Positions 17,536-27,482 are shown, numbered from the stretch's first letter. The stretch: DNA of 64,000 bases from Dongia deserti (GCF_003574735.1 NZ_QORW01000010.1:1-64000), one strand, 5' to 3'. Made by a program: numbers and translations. Notes: generated by a model from the letters alone, not told the origin.

Positions 17536-18659
17536 TGTCTTCTCCGGCCGCATCCAGTCTTCCGCTCTTCGGCAAGAAAGGCGAATACACGGTCGGCGTA
17601 GCCCTCTGGAGATGCGACCTGCTCGAGCCGCCGCCGGCCGGCCGCCACCAGCCTGTTCGCAATTGCTCTGTTCCCGAGAGCGGAAAGCGCAACGTTCGTC
17701 ATCCGATCAATGTCGTGATCTGCATAAATCGGGCCATAGTTCTCCCCATTCAGAATCTCCGACAGACCTCCGTGCCGCACGGATGCAACAACGGGCACAC
17801 CTGCAGCAAGCGCCTCTAACGGGCTGCGCCCCAACGCCTCCCAATCGGCGTTGAAGAGCATTAGATCCAGGCTGCGAAAGAAATCCCTAAGATCGCGCTG
17901 CCAGCCCAACCAAGTCACCCGATCTGATATACCGAGCTCAACCGTCCGCAATCTCAATGCACCGGCTTCCGGTCCGTCTCCGGCGATGACGAACATGGCG
18001 TCAGCGTCCACCGTCGCGATTCTCCTGGCGATCTCAAGGAAGATATCGAACCGTTTTCGCGGGACGAGCCATCCAGCATTCCCGATCACGCGGGCTTGCA
18101 TCGGCAAGCCGAGACGCTGGCGCGACAACATGCGTTCGGCTTCGCTGGGAATGTCGGAGAGGGAGATTGGGCAACCCACCGTGTGGCTGATGGGTCGGAT
18201 TTCCGGATAAATGTCTTCCGCCTCCTGCCTGATGAAGTCCGATGGAAACACGATCGCAGAGAACCGGCGCCGCGCCGAACGATAGATGAGGCGCCACTGC
18301 CAGCGACGCTTTACTCCTGAATGATGAAAGTGAATGCTGAGGATGCGACGCGTGGCACAGAAACTCCCTAGTGCCTTCATCGCCAGCAGATTGTGGCCGG
18401 TCATGATGAGCGCATCGCTCTGCCTACCGGACAGTCGGCGCCTGAACTGCCCCACGCTACGCCATCCACCGACACCGCGGTAAGGTAATCCCTCTGCTGG
18501 AATAGCTTGCTCGGCAAGCTGCGCCCCCATCGCACCGAGTGGATTGAGGGACAACAGCTCAACTGCATGACCGCGCGCCTTCAAGACAAGCATAAGCGCC
18601 AACGTCGATTGCTCCATTCCTCCCAGATTCGCGCACTGAATGATGTTGACGATACGCAT
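17532..18659 (-). CDS. Family 4 glycosyltransferase
   Basis: A 375-residue GT-B enzyme. The N-terminus MRIVNIIQCANLGGMEQS carries the GGME/GGxE acceptor loop common in this family. The donor domain has GNAGWLVPRKRFDIFLEIA, FVIAGDGPEAG and the signature ADWEALGRSPLEALAAGVPVV. Only one base separates it from the end of the polymerase gene. It is expected to extend the repeat unit; donor sugar unknown. Confidence 0.92.
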   Translation of the reverse strand: MRIVNIIQCANLGGMEQSTLALMLVLKARGHAVELLSLNPLGAMGAQLAEQAIPAEGLPYRGVGGWRSVGQFRRRLSGRQSDALIMTGHNLLAMKALGSFCATRRILSIHFHHSGVKRRWQWRLIYRSARRRFSAIVFPSDFIRQEAEDIYPEIRPISHTVGCPISLSDIPSEAERMLSRQRLGLPMQARVIGNAGWLVPRKRFDIFLEIARRIATVDADAMFVIAGDGPEAGALRLRTVELGISDRVTWLGWQRDLRDFFRSLDLMLFNADWEALGRSPLEALAAGVPVVASVRHGGLSEILNGENYGPIYADHDIDRMTNVALSALGNRAIANRLVAAGRRRLEQVASPEGYADRVFAFLAEERKTGCGRRRQ

Positions 18660-18660
18660 G

Positions 18661-19944
18661 CTATGGCCGCTGGAGTGGCGCTGCTTCCGCCGGTGATCTT
18701 GCTAGGCTTGGTTCTCGCCGCCTGTTGCGCGCCCACATCAGTGCCGGCAGCAAAAATATCGCCATGTGGACCCAGGGATCGACGAAGTAGTGCGTTGTGT
18801 GGGTGATTGCCTCCATCGCGTAAGCCGGAATCAACATATAGATGATCTGCGCCATCTGGCTTCCGCTCGATGCCGCAAGCCAGAGCTTCTGCATGATGTA
18901 GGCGATCGCGAAGAACTTTAGCGCGCCAAAGTACCAGAAGGATTGGAACGAATCGCTGAGGCCGGTCCATGTACTTCCGACCGGAGAGCGGTAGAAGTAC
19001 TCTTCAAGAGCGGGCTGCGGCAGGTTGATAAAGAGGGACTGCTTGAACTCCTTGCCGACCAGCTGCGCCGGGACGTAGGAGAAGACCAGCGCATTCCAAT
19101 GGGCGAGGCCAAAGTCAAGCTTCATACTGCGCGATACTGCCGCAATGTTGTAGGCCGCATTCCGGACCTCCGCCCCGCCGCTTTCGGTGATGCGCGACAG
19201 GTTGCCGACGAAATCGATATCGCCGATCCTTTCCCAACTTGGCCCTCCGGCATTCATTGTGGCAGAGCGGTAGTCTCCTATGCTGTTTATGAAAAGCGCG
19301 CCCATGACGACACCAGCCAGCATCGCCGATCGTGGCAAGCACCAGCCGCGCTGGAACCAGACCGCGACCAGAATGATGACAGCGAACTCGACCAGGTCGT
19401 GCCGTCGGCCACCGATGATGATGCGGTCCAAACAGAAGAATGCCCCATATAGCGCGATCAGTAGGGCCCATTTTGATCGATTGCGCGCGTACAAGAACAC
19501 GGCAAGCGCGAACCCGTAGGTCAGCGCGCGCGCAAAGAACAGGTAGGCGACCGGCAGGCCCGTCCATTGGGTGTTGCTGAGCATCTCTGGCGGCAGGCGA
19601 CTGAGCGCAAAATAGAAGTATCCGCCCATGGCCGACAGTCCTGCACTTGCCAGCAGCAACCGGCCATCATCCAAGGTCACATCGGCCGGCGGTATGGGGC
19701 GCGCAACCGCGGCGCCCAGCCAGCACATGAACGCCGACAGGATCGCGAGAACCAGTGTTGATTCCAATGCCTCGACAGGCAGGAACCGGTCATGCGACAA
19801 GCCGAGAATCTGGGGCAAGATGAATGCCGCAAACACCGCCCCCGCTAGGAACGGATATTGATAGATCCTATTTCGTTCGAGCAATCCCCAGACAAGCAAG
19901 AGGGCGCACGCGGCGACGAAGGTGATTACAAGTGGGCCGCTCAA
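18661..19944 (-). CDS. Wzy-like O-antigen/exopolysaccharide polymerase
   Basis: A very hydrophobic 427-residue inner-membrane protein with about 10-12 predicted segments, for example VITFVAACALLLVWGLL at the start and FFAIAYIMQKLWLA near the end, and a larger polar loop in the middle (about 220-330). Topology, length and position between glycosyltransferase genes fit a Wzy polymerase joining repeat units in the periplasm. No motif is diagnostic because Wzy proteins diverge strongly; the GGRRHDLVE loop resembles the Arg-rich loops of that group. The start overlaps the upstream glycosyltransferase stop (ATGA). It is the only Wzy candidate in the locus. Confidence 0.78.
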   Translation of the reverse strand: MSGPLVITFVAACALLLVWGLLERNRIYQYPFLAGAVFAAFILPQILGLSHDRFLPVEALESTLVLAILSAFMCWLGAAVARPIPPADVTLDDGRLLLASAGLSAMGGYFYFALSRLPPEMLSNTQWTGLPVAYLFFARALTYGFALAVFLYARNRSKWALLIALYGAFFCLDRIIIGGRRHDLVEFAVIILVAVWFQRGWCLPRSAMLAGVVMGALFINSIGDYRSATMNAGGPSWERIGDIDFVGNLSRITESGGAEVRNAAYNIAAVSRSMKLDFGLAHWNALVFSYVPAQLVGKEFKQSLFINLPQPALEEYFYRSPVGSTWTGLSDSFQSFWYFGALKFFAIAYIMQKLWLAASSGSQMAQIIYMLIPAYAMEAITHTTHYFVDPWVHMAIFLLPALMWARNRRREPSLARSPAEAAPLQRP

Positions 19945-21170
19945 GACACCGCCTCCAGCTGCCCCTCCTCCAGTGCCGCAAGTAAGGAGAGGCTATAGGA
20001 CCTGAAGCCGTATTCAATGGCGCGAGCGCCCGCATTTCTGCTCATCTCGCGACGGAGGTCCGCATCGCCGGCAAGGCGTAGTACCGCGTCGACAATCGCT
20101 TCGCTGTCGCGGATGGGGACAATGAACCCGTCGAGCCCGTCGCGCACGACGCTGCCGCAATTCTTGGTGCAGATAACCGGTAGCGAGGCACCCAGGGCCT
20201 CGTAGATTGCCGTAACGGAACCCTCGCAGAGCGACGGCAGCAGGAAGACGTCGGCCCAGGCAAAGTGCTGCAACATGGCTGCGTGGGGTACAGAGCCGAC
20301 CAGCTCTACGGTTTCTCTAAGACGGTGGACCGCACCCGCTTCGCATTCCAGAGCCCCCACGAGGCGAAACGTGGCTTGGCGGCTGAGCATGTCTGCGGCC
20401 GCCAGAAGATAGGGTGTCCCTTTCCGCAGACCAACGCCGCCAACCGTGAGCACGCGCAGTGGTCCGCCGTGGTTGGGCCGTGGCGCCAGGCAGAACCGTT
20501 GATCCACGCCGTAGGGCACCACGATGCATCGCTCTTTCGGGCCGCCACAGGCGCCGATGCCATCGCGGACGAACGAAGAGCCGCATACAATCTTGTCGGC
20601 GAGCTGCCACTCACTTTCCTCGCGCTCGCGCAAGGTAGAGTATTCGGCGGCCGCCTCAAACGGCCGCTGCCAAGATGGAAAGCGCTCGCTTTCGGCTCGA
20701 ATCAAATCCTGCTCGATTCGTAGTGGCGCGATCGTCTGCTCCAGTATTGTCGTGCGCTGGTTGGCGCGGGCGGCTTGCAGCACTTCCAGTCCGGCCGTAT
20801 TGAACACATAGACGCCGGTCGCGTCGCCCAGGCCATGTCGCACGACCTTCTCGCAAAAGGATCTGCCAGCCCAGAGAAAGGCATCCGCAAAGTCCCGTCG
20901 TGACACCGCTCGACGGCGGCGCTGTGCGTAGCGCACGCCTAGCAAATTGAACGCCGTGATCCGGTCGGCTGGCACATCCTTCGGCGTGCGTCCACAGATG
21001 CGTCGAAAGCCCTGCGGCTGAAGGCACGTCGGAACTGATCCGCACAAGCGTGGCCACCCACTGCTCGCGCATAGGTCCGTAAAAAGTCGCGTAAGCCGGC
21101 CGGCACTATACAGGATGCGTGGCACCGCGTAGTGCATGCGCGCGCCAAGCTGAGCGACTGCATAGCTCAT
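19941..21170 (-). CDS. Family 4 glycosyltransferase
   Basis: A 409-residue glycosyltransferase. The donor half shows LRVLTVGGVGLRKGTPYLL and the signature LPSLCEGSVTAIYEALGASL. The N-terminal half, with FNLLGVRYAQRRRR and EQTIAPLRIEQDLIRAE, resembles the subgroup sometimes annotated as glycosyltransferase family 1 in Wzy loci. It overlaps the polymerase gene by four bases and follows the WecA-like gene by 112 bases. Sugar specificity unknown. Confidence 0.88.
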   Translation of the reverse strand: MSYAVAQLGARMHYAVPRILYSAGRLTRLFTDLCASSGWPRLCGSVPTCLQPQGFRRICGRTPKDVPADRITAFNLLGVRYAQRRRRAVSRRDFADAFLWAGRSFCEKVVRHGLGDATGVYVFNTAGLEVLQAARANQRTTILEQTIAPLRIEQDLIRAESERFPSWQRPFEAAAEYSTLREREESEWQLADKIVCGSSFVRDGIGACGGPKERCIVVPYGVDQRFCLAPRPNHGGPLRVLTVGGVGLRKGTPYLLAAADMLSRQATFRLVGALECEAGAVHRLRETVELVGSVPHAAMLQHFAWADVFLLPSLCEGSVTAIYEALGASLPVICTKNCGSVVRDGLDGFIVPIRDSEAIVDAVLRLAGDADLRREMSRNAGARAIEYGFRSYSLSLLAALEEGQLEAVS

Positions 21171-21282
21171 AGGTCGAACCGAACGACGCCACCTGACGGA
21201 AGTGATTGCCCCGTCGTCGGGTTCGCCACCTCATCTTGGCCGCGAATCCCACTTGGCGCCCTTTTCCCTCTCGAAGCATCAC

Positions 21283-22380
21283 TCACTTCAGCAAAGGCTC
21301 CGGCCGGCTAAGCACGCTTTTGGAACGCCCAATGGCGTTCCAGGTCGCACCCAGATGCGTTCTGCCATACCGCACAAACCAAATGTGCACGGCGACTGGC
21401 CCGGTGAGACCCAATAGGAGAATTGCGTCCGGGACACCCGCGTACCAGCCACCCAGACCGATGGCGCCCAGAAATGCCGCGATGGTCCCGAGCGTTGCGA
21501 CCACCTGACCGACCGATAAACCTGCATCCAACAGGAGGTGATGCAGGTGCTGGCGATCGCTGGAGAACGGGCTGCGTCCCGCGGCGATTCGACGGATGGC
21601 CAGGCTGAGCGTATCGATGACAGGGATCGCGCAGATCCACAGCGCGGCAGCGGGCGATAGGCTTGGGCCAGCGCTATGCTGCGACAGTCTGATTGCAAGA
21701 AAGCCAAGCACCGCACCGAGCATCATGCTGCCGCTGTCACCAAGAAATACAATAGCGCGCGCGCGCCATGGATGCCGCAGATTGAAGCCGAGGAAGGCAA
21801 CGATGCAGCATCCCGCGACCAAGGCGATGGAAAGTTCCGGATCCAGGCTCAAGATAGACGCAGCAATTGCGAACCACATCAATGCCGTGAGCGATAGAGA
21901 GCCAGCTAGGCCGTCCACCCCGTCTATCATGTTGACCGCATTGACCAAGCCAACGACTGCGATGATGGTAACCGGCACTGCGAACAGATGCAGTTCCACC
22001 GGACCGTCGCCAAAGATCGCACCCAAATTCCAAATCATTGTTTCGCCGGGCAGGAGCATCATCACAGCACAAGCGATCTGGGCAAGCAGCTTTATAAGCG
22101 GACGTATGTCGAATGCATCGTCTAGAGCGCCCACCACAACCAGGAGTGCCAATCCTGTCAGAAAACTGGCGAAGCCTTCCGGTTGCTCCTTGAGTAGAAG
22201 CGCAGATATCGCGAAAGCGGAGAATACCGCAAGCCCGACAAGCGGAATGTGGCCGTTGTGGTTCTTGCGCACCGTCGGAACATCTATCAGGCCAAGCGGC
22301 ACCGCAAGCCGCTGAAACATGGATATCAGCACCATCGACAGCAGGAAAGCATTGATGCAGCTCAGAGTCAGATCCCGCAT
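21283..22380 (-). CDS. WecA/MraY-type undecaprenyl-phosphate sugar-1-phosphate transferase
   Basis: Starts the repeat unit by moving a sugar-1-phosphate (often GlcNAc-1-P) from its UDP donor to undecaprenyl phosphate in the inner membrane. The 365-residue protein has about 10-11 membrane segments and the family motifs: VVGALDDAFDIRP, NAVNMIDGVDGLAG, FLGDSGSMMLG, and the His-rich loop HLHHLLLDAG. It begins with the typical short periplasmic N-terminus. The gene is within the glycosyltransferase operon, so it is the probable initiating enzyme of this polysaccharide. No PglC/WbaP-type initiator is present in the window. Confidence 0.93.
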   Translation of the reverse strand: MRDLTLSCINAFLLSMVLISMFQRLAVPLGLIDVPTVRKNHNGHIPLVGLAVFSAFAISALLLKEQPEGFASFLTGLALLVVVGALDDAFDIRPLIKLLAQIACAVMMLLPGETMIWNLGAIFGDGPVELHLFAVPVTIIAVVGLVNAVNMIDGVDGLAGSLSLTALMWFAIAASILSLDPELSIALVAGCCIVAFLGFNLRHPWRARAIVFLGDSGSMMLGAVLGFLAIRLSQHSAGPSLSPAAALWICAIPVIDTLSLAIRRIAAGRSPFSSDRQHLHHLLLDAGLSVGQVVATLGTIAAFLGAIGLGGWYAGVPDAILLLGLTGPVAVHIWFVRYGRTHLGATWNAIGRSKSVLSRPEPLLK

Positions 22381-22713
22381 GCCACGCGATCCTTCTTGAA
22401 GCCAGCGTCAGATGACATCATGCGGACTCGACCGCGCGCGACCTATTCACCCTTTTGGATACGGGCCAGTGTGGAAAGGTGTACGTCATATCGAGGTGAT
22501 GGATCGACCGCGTCGCACTTCCAAAATTGCCAGAATGTCAGCTTCTTTCCAGCACTCCGAGGCAATGCTCCGACGGGGGACGGTGGGGGTACATGAGCAT
22601 GAACTACGAAAGGCGTAGGCTGGCCGCTGCCACTGGCAGCAGCGTCTTTGGGCTACTGGTCCTTCAGCTTTGCCAGGCGCCAGTGCGGCCCCGATCACAC
22701 CTTGTTCGCCTAG
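22381..22713. other. Gap in the glycosyltransferase operon
   Basis: 333 bases between the WecA-like gene and the next upstream glycosyltransferase, with no recognisable gene. A plus-strand frame from 22592 begins with a hydrophobic run but continues as an antisense shadow of the glycosyltransferase. The gap is long for an otherwise tightly packed operon, so it may hold an internal promoter or a lost gene. Confidence 0.4.
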
Positions 22714-23829
22714 TTAGTGGTTCTGCAGCGCCTCGACCAAGCGATCGACGCACCGCTCCCAACGATACCGCTGTGCCCGTGCCTTTCCCAAGGAGCGGTA
22801 AGTTGCTCGAGCGCTCGCATCGGTCGATAACCACTTAATGGCCGAGACGATCTCGCCAGGATTGTCGGCATCCAGGAGCAAGCCTGCATCGCCCATGACC
22901 TCGGGTATGGCGCCCGCTCGGGAAGAGATAACCGGTGCGCCGCTCGCCATGGCTTCCAATACGGGTATGCCAAAGCCTTCGTAGCGCGACAGGAGCACGG
23001 CGGCGACAGCATTGCGCAGGATGCTGGCAAGCGTGCGCGATGGCACATATCGGAGAAGCACTATGTTGCTGACGGTCGCGGCTGCTGCCTGGAAATGCGG
23101 CTCGTTGTGACCTGCGACCAGCACGCGCATTGACGGCAGTTCCCGGCTCACCTCTTGCGCCACGCGCAAAACGCGGTCGCCGCCCTTCCGCCGAGTCAAT
23201 CCGCCCACGACCACAATATAGGGCTGATCCTGACGCGCGCCAGGCTCCGTCTCGCTCAAGTCCTCAAAATACAGCGGATCCACGCCGTTTCCGACGATCG
23301 CGACCCGTTCCGATGCAACCTGCAGCAAGTCCAACAGGCGATCCCGGGTAAACTCCGACACCGTCAATATGCACGACGCGTGCGCGACGATCCGTTTCAT
23401 CATTCGCGCCCATCGGTTACGAAATGCACGATGCTCCGCCGTTTGAGACCATGGCAGATTGGGCTCGAACGCATGCAGGTCGTGAACAGTGACAGCCAGT
23501 CGCGGCCTCCTGGTCGGTATGTAGACCTCCGTTGGAGAGTAGACCCAGTCTACCTCCCCACTCCAACGATCAACCTTGGGAAGATTCAGGTGCTCCCAGA
23601 TAAGTTCCAACCAACGCCTATCAAGTGGTAAACGCCGCGCGACCATCCCGGCCATAGGGCAGCTAGCCCGGCCGCGCCCCTGGTCATCCCACTGGTCGTG
23701 TGAAGCGAGGATGCGCAGATCGATTCCCGGCTTGCGCTGCAAGCCCATAATCATGTGAATCAGATGTTGCCCCACCCCGGTCGGCATTATCATGCCACGA
23801 TGCAGCTGGGCGTATGCCGCAATCCTCAT
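22714..23829 (-). CDS. Family 4 glycosyltransferase
   Basis: A GT4 enzyme of about 371 residues from the preferred start MRIAAYAQLHRG. The acceptor loop is MPTGVGQHL. The donor half has YIVVVGGLTRRKGGDRVLR and the signature SRYEGFGIPVLEAMASGAPV, typical of mannosyltransferase-like GT4 proteins. A start 19 codons upstream is possible but adds a run unlike the family N-terminus. It follows the secreted beta-helix gene on the same strand. Confidence 0.92.
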   Translation of the reverse strand: MRIAAYAQLHRGMIMPTGVGQHLIHMIMGLQRKPGIDLRILASHDQWDDQGRGRASCPMAGMVARRLPLDRRWLELIWEHLNLPKVDRWSGEVDWVYSPTEVYIPTRRPRLAVTVHDLHAFEPNLPWSQTAEHRAFRNRWARMMKRIVAHASCILTVSEFTRDRLLDLLQVASERVAIVGNGVDPLYFEDLSETEPGARQDQPYIVVVGGLTRRKGGDRVLRVAQEVSRELPSMRVLVAGHNEPHFQAAAATVSNIVLLRYVPSRTLASILRNAVAAVLLSRYEGFGIPVLEAMASGAPVISSRAGAIPEVMGDAGLLLDADNPGEIVSAIKWLSTDASARATYRSLGKARAQRYRWERCVDRLVEALQNH

Positions 23830-23982
23830 GGCGACACCTCTTTTCGGCGGCGTGAGCATGCGACCGCCCATGCCTACCAGAAGCACGCGGAAGGCAACTC
23901 TCCTGGAGAGTATCTACTCATTTCCGCATCATCTGATCTGCGCTTTCGGCTGTACTTCTTGAGGATGCTCGCTACGCGGAGT

Positions 23983-25980
23983 TCAACGGGGCTCCGCGCC
24001 AGGCCAAGAGTTCGTCGGGACTGCGGGTGGTACTGCGCCGAAGGAGGAAGGAAGGTACTGCCACATGAAGCCGCCGCTCAGTGCATCCCAGCTTGCTTTT
24101 CCGGTGAGCTTTGAACTGTCGTCTATTGCAAGTTTGTGACCTCGTCCGGCGACGAGCTTGCCCCGGGAAGGCCTGGGGCCGTTCTTCCAGTCAACTCGTG
24201 CCGAAATCGCGCTGCCATCCGGGCGGCTGCTGAGTTCGCCCACCACGCCCCAGCTGTCTGGATGCTCTTCAGAATAGACAATCATTCCTGCAAACACCCA
24301 GGCCTGCCAGTCTTCAAATGCCGGCGACGATCTTGGGATGATCAGGGCACCCATGCGCCAAGTCGCGTCGCTGCCAATCGTGAGAGAGGGTCGTTGGATG
24401 GCCGGCATGACACGTGTATCGCTGTTGCTGGGATTGATCCTGAACATCACTGATTCAAACTCGGCGGACAGAACGGGCCCATTGTAGGCAAAGGTGACCG
24501 GGTACCAGAGATTGGTGTCGGTGGTCCCGTCGATGGTGCTGTCGACGACGCGAAGATGGCGCGGCGAGACCTGAAAGGGCGCAACGCTTGAGTTTCGGAT
24601 CAACATGAAGTCAACACCAGTCGCTCCGCCAATCTCGCCACTCCGCACATTTTCGAGAAACAAGCTCGTGATCAGCTTATCCGGTTCACTGGATTCGATC
24701 GTCCCGCCGATAAAGTGCATGTTTTGGACGATCGTTGGTACCGGGCGCGGCATGACACAGTTCTCGAATATCGCATCGATTGCACCCGCGATATACAAAA
24801 CCACATTTGAGCCATCGTCGGTTGAAGGGTTCTTGAGGAACTCAATGTCCTTGACGGTGAGCCGAATTGTCAGGCGGGAGTCGGATGTCGGCAACAACCC
24901 ACCCTCGCCCCCCAGATCGAGCGGGATGATCCGCCCTATGCCCAATGAGTTCGCGTTTTCCGGCTCTTCGAAGTAGTCATCTCGATGATGGTTCTGCAGC
25001 CGGCGATCGAGAATGACTTCATCACCGGCGACCGCGACCACTTTGACGTAGTCGAAATAGCGCATGTTGGGCGGATAGCCCCCGAGTTGTTGATCATATG
25101 ATCCAATCAGGTGCCACCGCCCTGGCTTGACGAACGTCGCATCGGCACTTTTCTTCAACCGGACACGGTCCTGCCCCGGCTTTGCGCTGTAGATTGCCGG
25201 GGAGTAGGCTTTCAGCTTGTCCGCCAATAGATCGAACGCCGTGGCGCCGCCAGATCCCAGGATGGCAATCTCGCTGTCGAACCTGAATTCTTGCCGGGTG
25301 TTTCTGAGGCGTGGCCGCGGCCCGATGGGATCGTACCGCGGATCCGGCTCCACGGAGATGTACTGTAACCCCGAAAGCCAGTCATTGACTGTGTAGTCAT
25401 AAGTCTTGCCTCTTCTGAAATAGATCGTCGCTCGCAGATTCCCATCGCCTGCAGCCCGCTGATCGGCCATCACTGCGCGACGGATATTGAGCAGGACGTT
25501 CGTATAGTCCAGCCCATCGGGACGGCCGTAGCGGCCGGAGTCGACATCATAGATTTTGTGAAGGATCTGGCCGGCGGTGCGATCCAGGATTACGCCTTCC
25601 CGCACGTCCAGTCTGAGCGGAAAATGCGTGGTGCGGCTTGGATCGCTCCGACTGGTGACGACTGCCTTGAACTGATATCGACTGGCCTTGATCCGCGTTT
25701 TCAGGGAAAGAGCGCCGGTATCTCGATCAACCACCAGTTCGTTGGGCTGACCCTCAAGCGCATAGGAGTAGCCATGGGTAAATGCATCGGTGTCCCTCGC
25801 CTGCAGGTACCCGATGTTGCCCACTTCCAGCGAAGATGCGCCAAACTCCAACTGTGCTAACCAAGTGACTGGCTCTGGAAGTCGACCCGCTCCGTCCGAT
25901 TCAGCACCGGGATCGCCGGCGCACCAGGGCGATCCAAGCAGCACAAGCATGCCAGCCAGCAGGGTTCTGTACGCCATCAT
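23983..25980 (-). CDS. Secreted right-handed beta-helix protein, possible polysaccharide lyase or epimerase
   Basis: An exported protein of about 665 residues. A signal peptide opens it (MMAYRTLLAGMLVLLGSP, cleavage near CAG). A cadherin/Ig-like segment follows (about 45-125, SLEVGNIGYLQARDTD, VDRDTGALSLKTRI), then a long region (about 180-560) with beta-helix repeats such as LTIRLTVKDIEFLKNPS, IDAIFENCVM, LFLENVRSGEIGG and FMLIRNSSVA. The architecture suits a pectate-lyase-like fold acting on polysaccharide in the periplasm or outside the cell, perhaps trimming or modifying this polymer. I see no certain catalytic residues, so a structural or binding role is equally possible. Confidence 0.7.
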   Translation of the reverse strand: MMAYRTLLAGMLVLLGSPWCAGDPGAESDGAGRLPEPVTWLAQLEFGASSLEVGNIGYLQARDTDAFTHGYSYALEGQPNELVVDRDTGALSLKTRIKASRYQFKAVVTSRSDPSRTTHFPLRLDVREGVILDRTAGQILHKIYDVDSGRYGRPDGLDYTNVLLNIRRAVMADQRAAGDGNLRATIYFRRGKTYDYTVNDWLSGLQYISVEPDPRYDPIGPRPRLRNTRQEFRFDSEIAILGSGGATAFDLLADKLKAYSPAIYSAKPGQDRVRLKKSADATFVKPGRWHLIGSYDQQLGGYPPNMRYFDYVKVVAVAGDEVILDRRLQNHHRDDYFEEPENANSLGIGRIIPLDLGGEGGLLPTSDSRLTIRLTVKDIEFLKNPSTDDGSNVVLYIAGAIDAIFENCVMPRPVPTIVQNMHFIGGTIESSEPDKLITSLFLENVRSGEIGGATGVDFMLIRNSSVAPFQVSPRHLRVVDSTIDGTTDTNLWYPVTFAYNGPVLSAEFESVMFRINPSNSDTRVMPAIQRPSLTIGSDATWRMGALIIPRSSPAFEDWQAWVFAGMIVYSEEHPDSWGVVGELSSRPDGSAISARVDWKNGPRPSRGKLVAGRGHKLAIDDSSKLTGKASWDALSGGFMWQYLPSSFGAVPPAVPTNSWPGAEPR

Positions 25981-26016
25981 TGGAAGTTGGCCTCGCCGTG
26001 CGACCGTCACTTCATT

Positions 26017-26670
26017 CTACGCCAGGACGGCCTTGCGCACGACAAAGGCCTCCGCATACCGCTCCGGCGCGCGACATTCCATTCCCCGCAGGCGGGCAAG
26101 GCCACGGAACGTGTCGGCGTCGAACCAATCTTTGGACCGTTGCGTACCGAAGTGGGTGAGGAGGAGTTCGATCTTGCGTTCAAGGACGGCGGCCGTCATC
26201 GGCACGAAAACATTTGCCTTGTCGAGATCCCCATCCCATTTCGGGACTTCGTATTCGAGAATTAGATGATCACGGAATACAGTTGAGGTGAGATGGTAAA
26301 GCTCACGGTGATCTTGGTGTGCATCGCTGAGGCGATGGGTGAATATGATATCTGGACTGGACCTCGCTCGGAGATCGGTCATCCACTGTTTGATCTCCAC
26401 GCCTTGGTACGGGAAGTAGCTATCCCGGAACTGGGCAATGTCGATCTTCGCGCTCGCCGCATCCAGCAAGAAGGCAGTCGCCGATGCTTTAGCCTCCGCC
26501 GCACGGTCAGCCACGGCACTCAGCACGCACCAGTGAACATGCAAGTTCACGCCTGCGACGATCCAGCCCAGGATAGTACCGCCGACCCCAATTTCGACAT
26601 CGTCGGAATGCGCTCCGATGCACAGAACGGATATGCTGTCGCCGGGGCGGACGACGTGAAGCGCTTTCAT
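26017..26670 (-). CDS. PIG-L/LmbE-family deacetylase
   Basis: Zinc-dependent deacetylase-like protein of 217 residues. The motif AHSDDVEIGVGG (about 20-31) is the family's AHPDD metal and catalytic segment with Ser for Pro, and the third metal His is in DAHQDHREL. It probably deacetylates an N-acetyl sugar or sugar nucleotide. PIG-L genes of this type often travel with an rfbF-like cytidylyltransferase, a C-methyltransferase and a DUF4910 hydrolase, all present here. Its start overlaps the rfbF stop by one base (TGATG), a sign of coupling. Confidence 0.9.
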   Translation of the reverse strand: MKALHVVRPGDSISVLCIGAHSDDVEIGVGGTILGWIVAGVNLHVHWCVLSAVADRAAEAKASATAFLLDAASAKIDIAQFRDSYFPYQGVEIKQWMTDLRARSSPDIIFTHRLSDAHQDHRELYHLTSTVFRDHLILEYEVPKWDGDLDKANVFVPMTAAVLERKIELLLTHFGTQRSKDWFDADTFRGLARLRGMECRAPERYAEAFVVRKAVLA

Positions 26671-27482
26671 CAGATGGCCATCAACAGTTCCTTGGGACCG
26701 GCGCCAGATGTGCCTTGCACGCGCCAGGGCATGTCGCCCCGCTCCACCATATCTTCCAGCACCTGCCTGTCCTTCAATGTGTCCATGGCGCGCCAGAACC
26801 CGGCGTGCTTATAGGCCAGGAGCTGGTCCGCCGCGATAAGACGCTGAAACGGTTCAACGACGAGCTCCTCTCTGTCGCGCATGTAGTCAAAGACCTCTCG
26901 GCGGAACATGAAGAATCCGCCGTTGATCCATAGATCGGACCGGTCGGATCCACGAAACTCACGCACCCTTCCGTCTGACGCAATGTCAGCCAAGTGGTAC
27001 GTCAGCGGCGGCCTGATCGCGACAAAGCTCGCCACCTTTCCGCTCCGCTTGAAGCGCTCCGCCACGTCGTCGAGATTGACGTCCGAAAGGCCATCGCTGT
27101 AATTGGCGAGAAACATCTCCTCCCCGCGGAGATACTCTCTCACGGCCCACAGGCGTTCGCCAATGTTTCGCCAGATGCCCGTATCAATCAGCGATATACG
27201 CCAATCTGCGGCCGGCTCGTTCAACAGTTCGACATTGGCACCATAACCCGACACGACGCAGTCCGCGTACGCGTGAGCGCGATAATTAAGGAAGAAGTCC
27301 TTGATGATGTTCGCCTTATAGCCGAGGCACAGGATAAAGTTGGTATGGCCGTACTGAGCATAATAGTTCATCAGGTGCCATAGTATGGGCTGGTTTCCGA
27401 TCGGGATCATCGGCTTTGGTATGCTCTCCGAGTACTCCCGAATGCGTGTGCCAAGGCCACCGCAGAACAGTACAACTTTCAT
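26670..27482 (-). CDS. rfbF: Glucose-1-phosphate cytidylyltransferase
   Basis: Makes CDP-glucose from CTP and glucose-1-phosphate, the first step to CDP-linked 6-deoxy and branched sugars. The 270 residues show the nucleotidyltransferase start MKVVLFCGGLGTRI, the PKPMIPIG motif, and family landmarks NYSDGLSDV and INGGFFMF. Length matches RfbF (about 257). Overlaps both neighbours: four bases with the methyltransferase gene upstream and one with the deacetylase downstream. No CDP-glucose 4,6-dehydratase (rfbG) is in the window, so the pathway as seen here is incomplete. Confidence 0.95.
   Translation of the reverse strand: MKVVLFCGGLGTRIREYSESIPKPMIPIGNQPILWHLMNYYAQYGHTNFILCLGYKANIIKDFFLNYRAHAYADCVVSGYGANVELLNEPAADWRISLIDTGIWRNIGERLWAVREYLRGEEMFLANYSDGLSDVNLDDVAERFKRSGKVASFVAIRPPLTYHLADIASDGRVREFRGSDRSDLWINGGFFMFRREVFDYMRDREELVVEPFQRLIAADQLLAYKHAGFWRAMDTLKDRQVLEDMVERGDMPWRVQGTSGAGPKELLMAI

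Noticed and set aside
22592-22838. Small plus-strand frame beginning with a hydrophobic run
   Set aside because: Continues antisense through a glycosyltransferase gene and has no clear ribosome site or family match.
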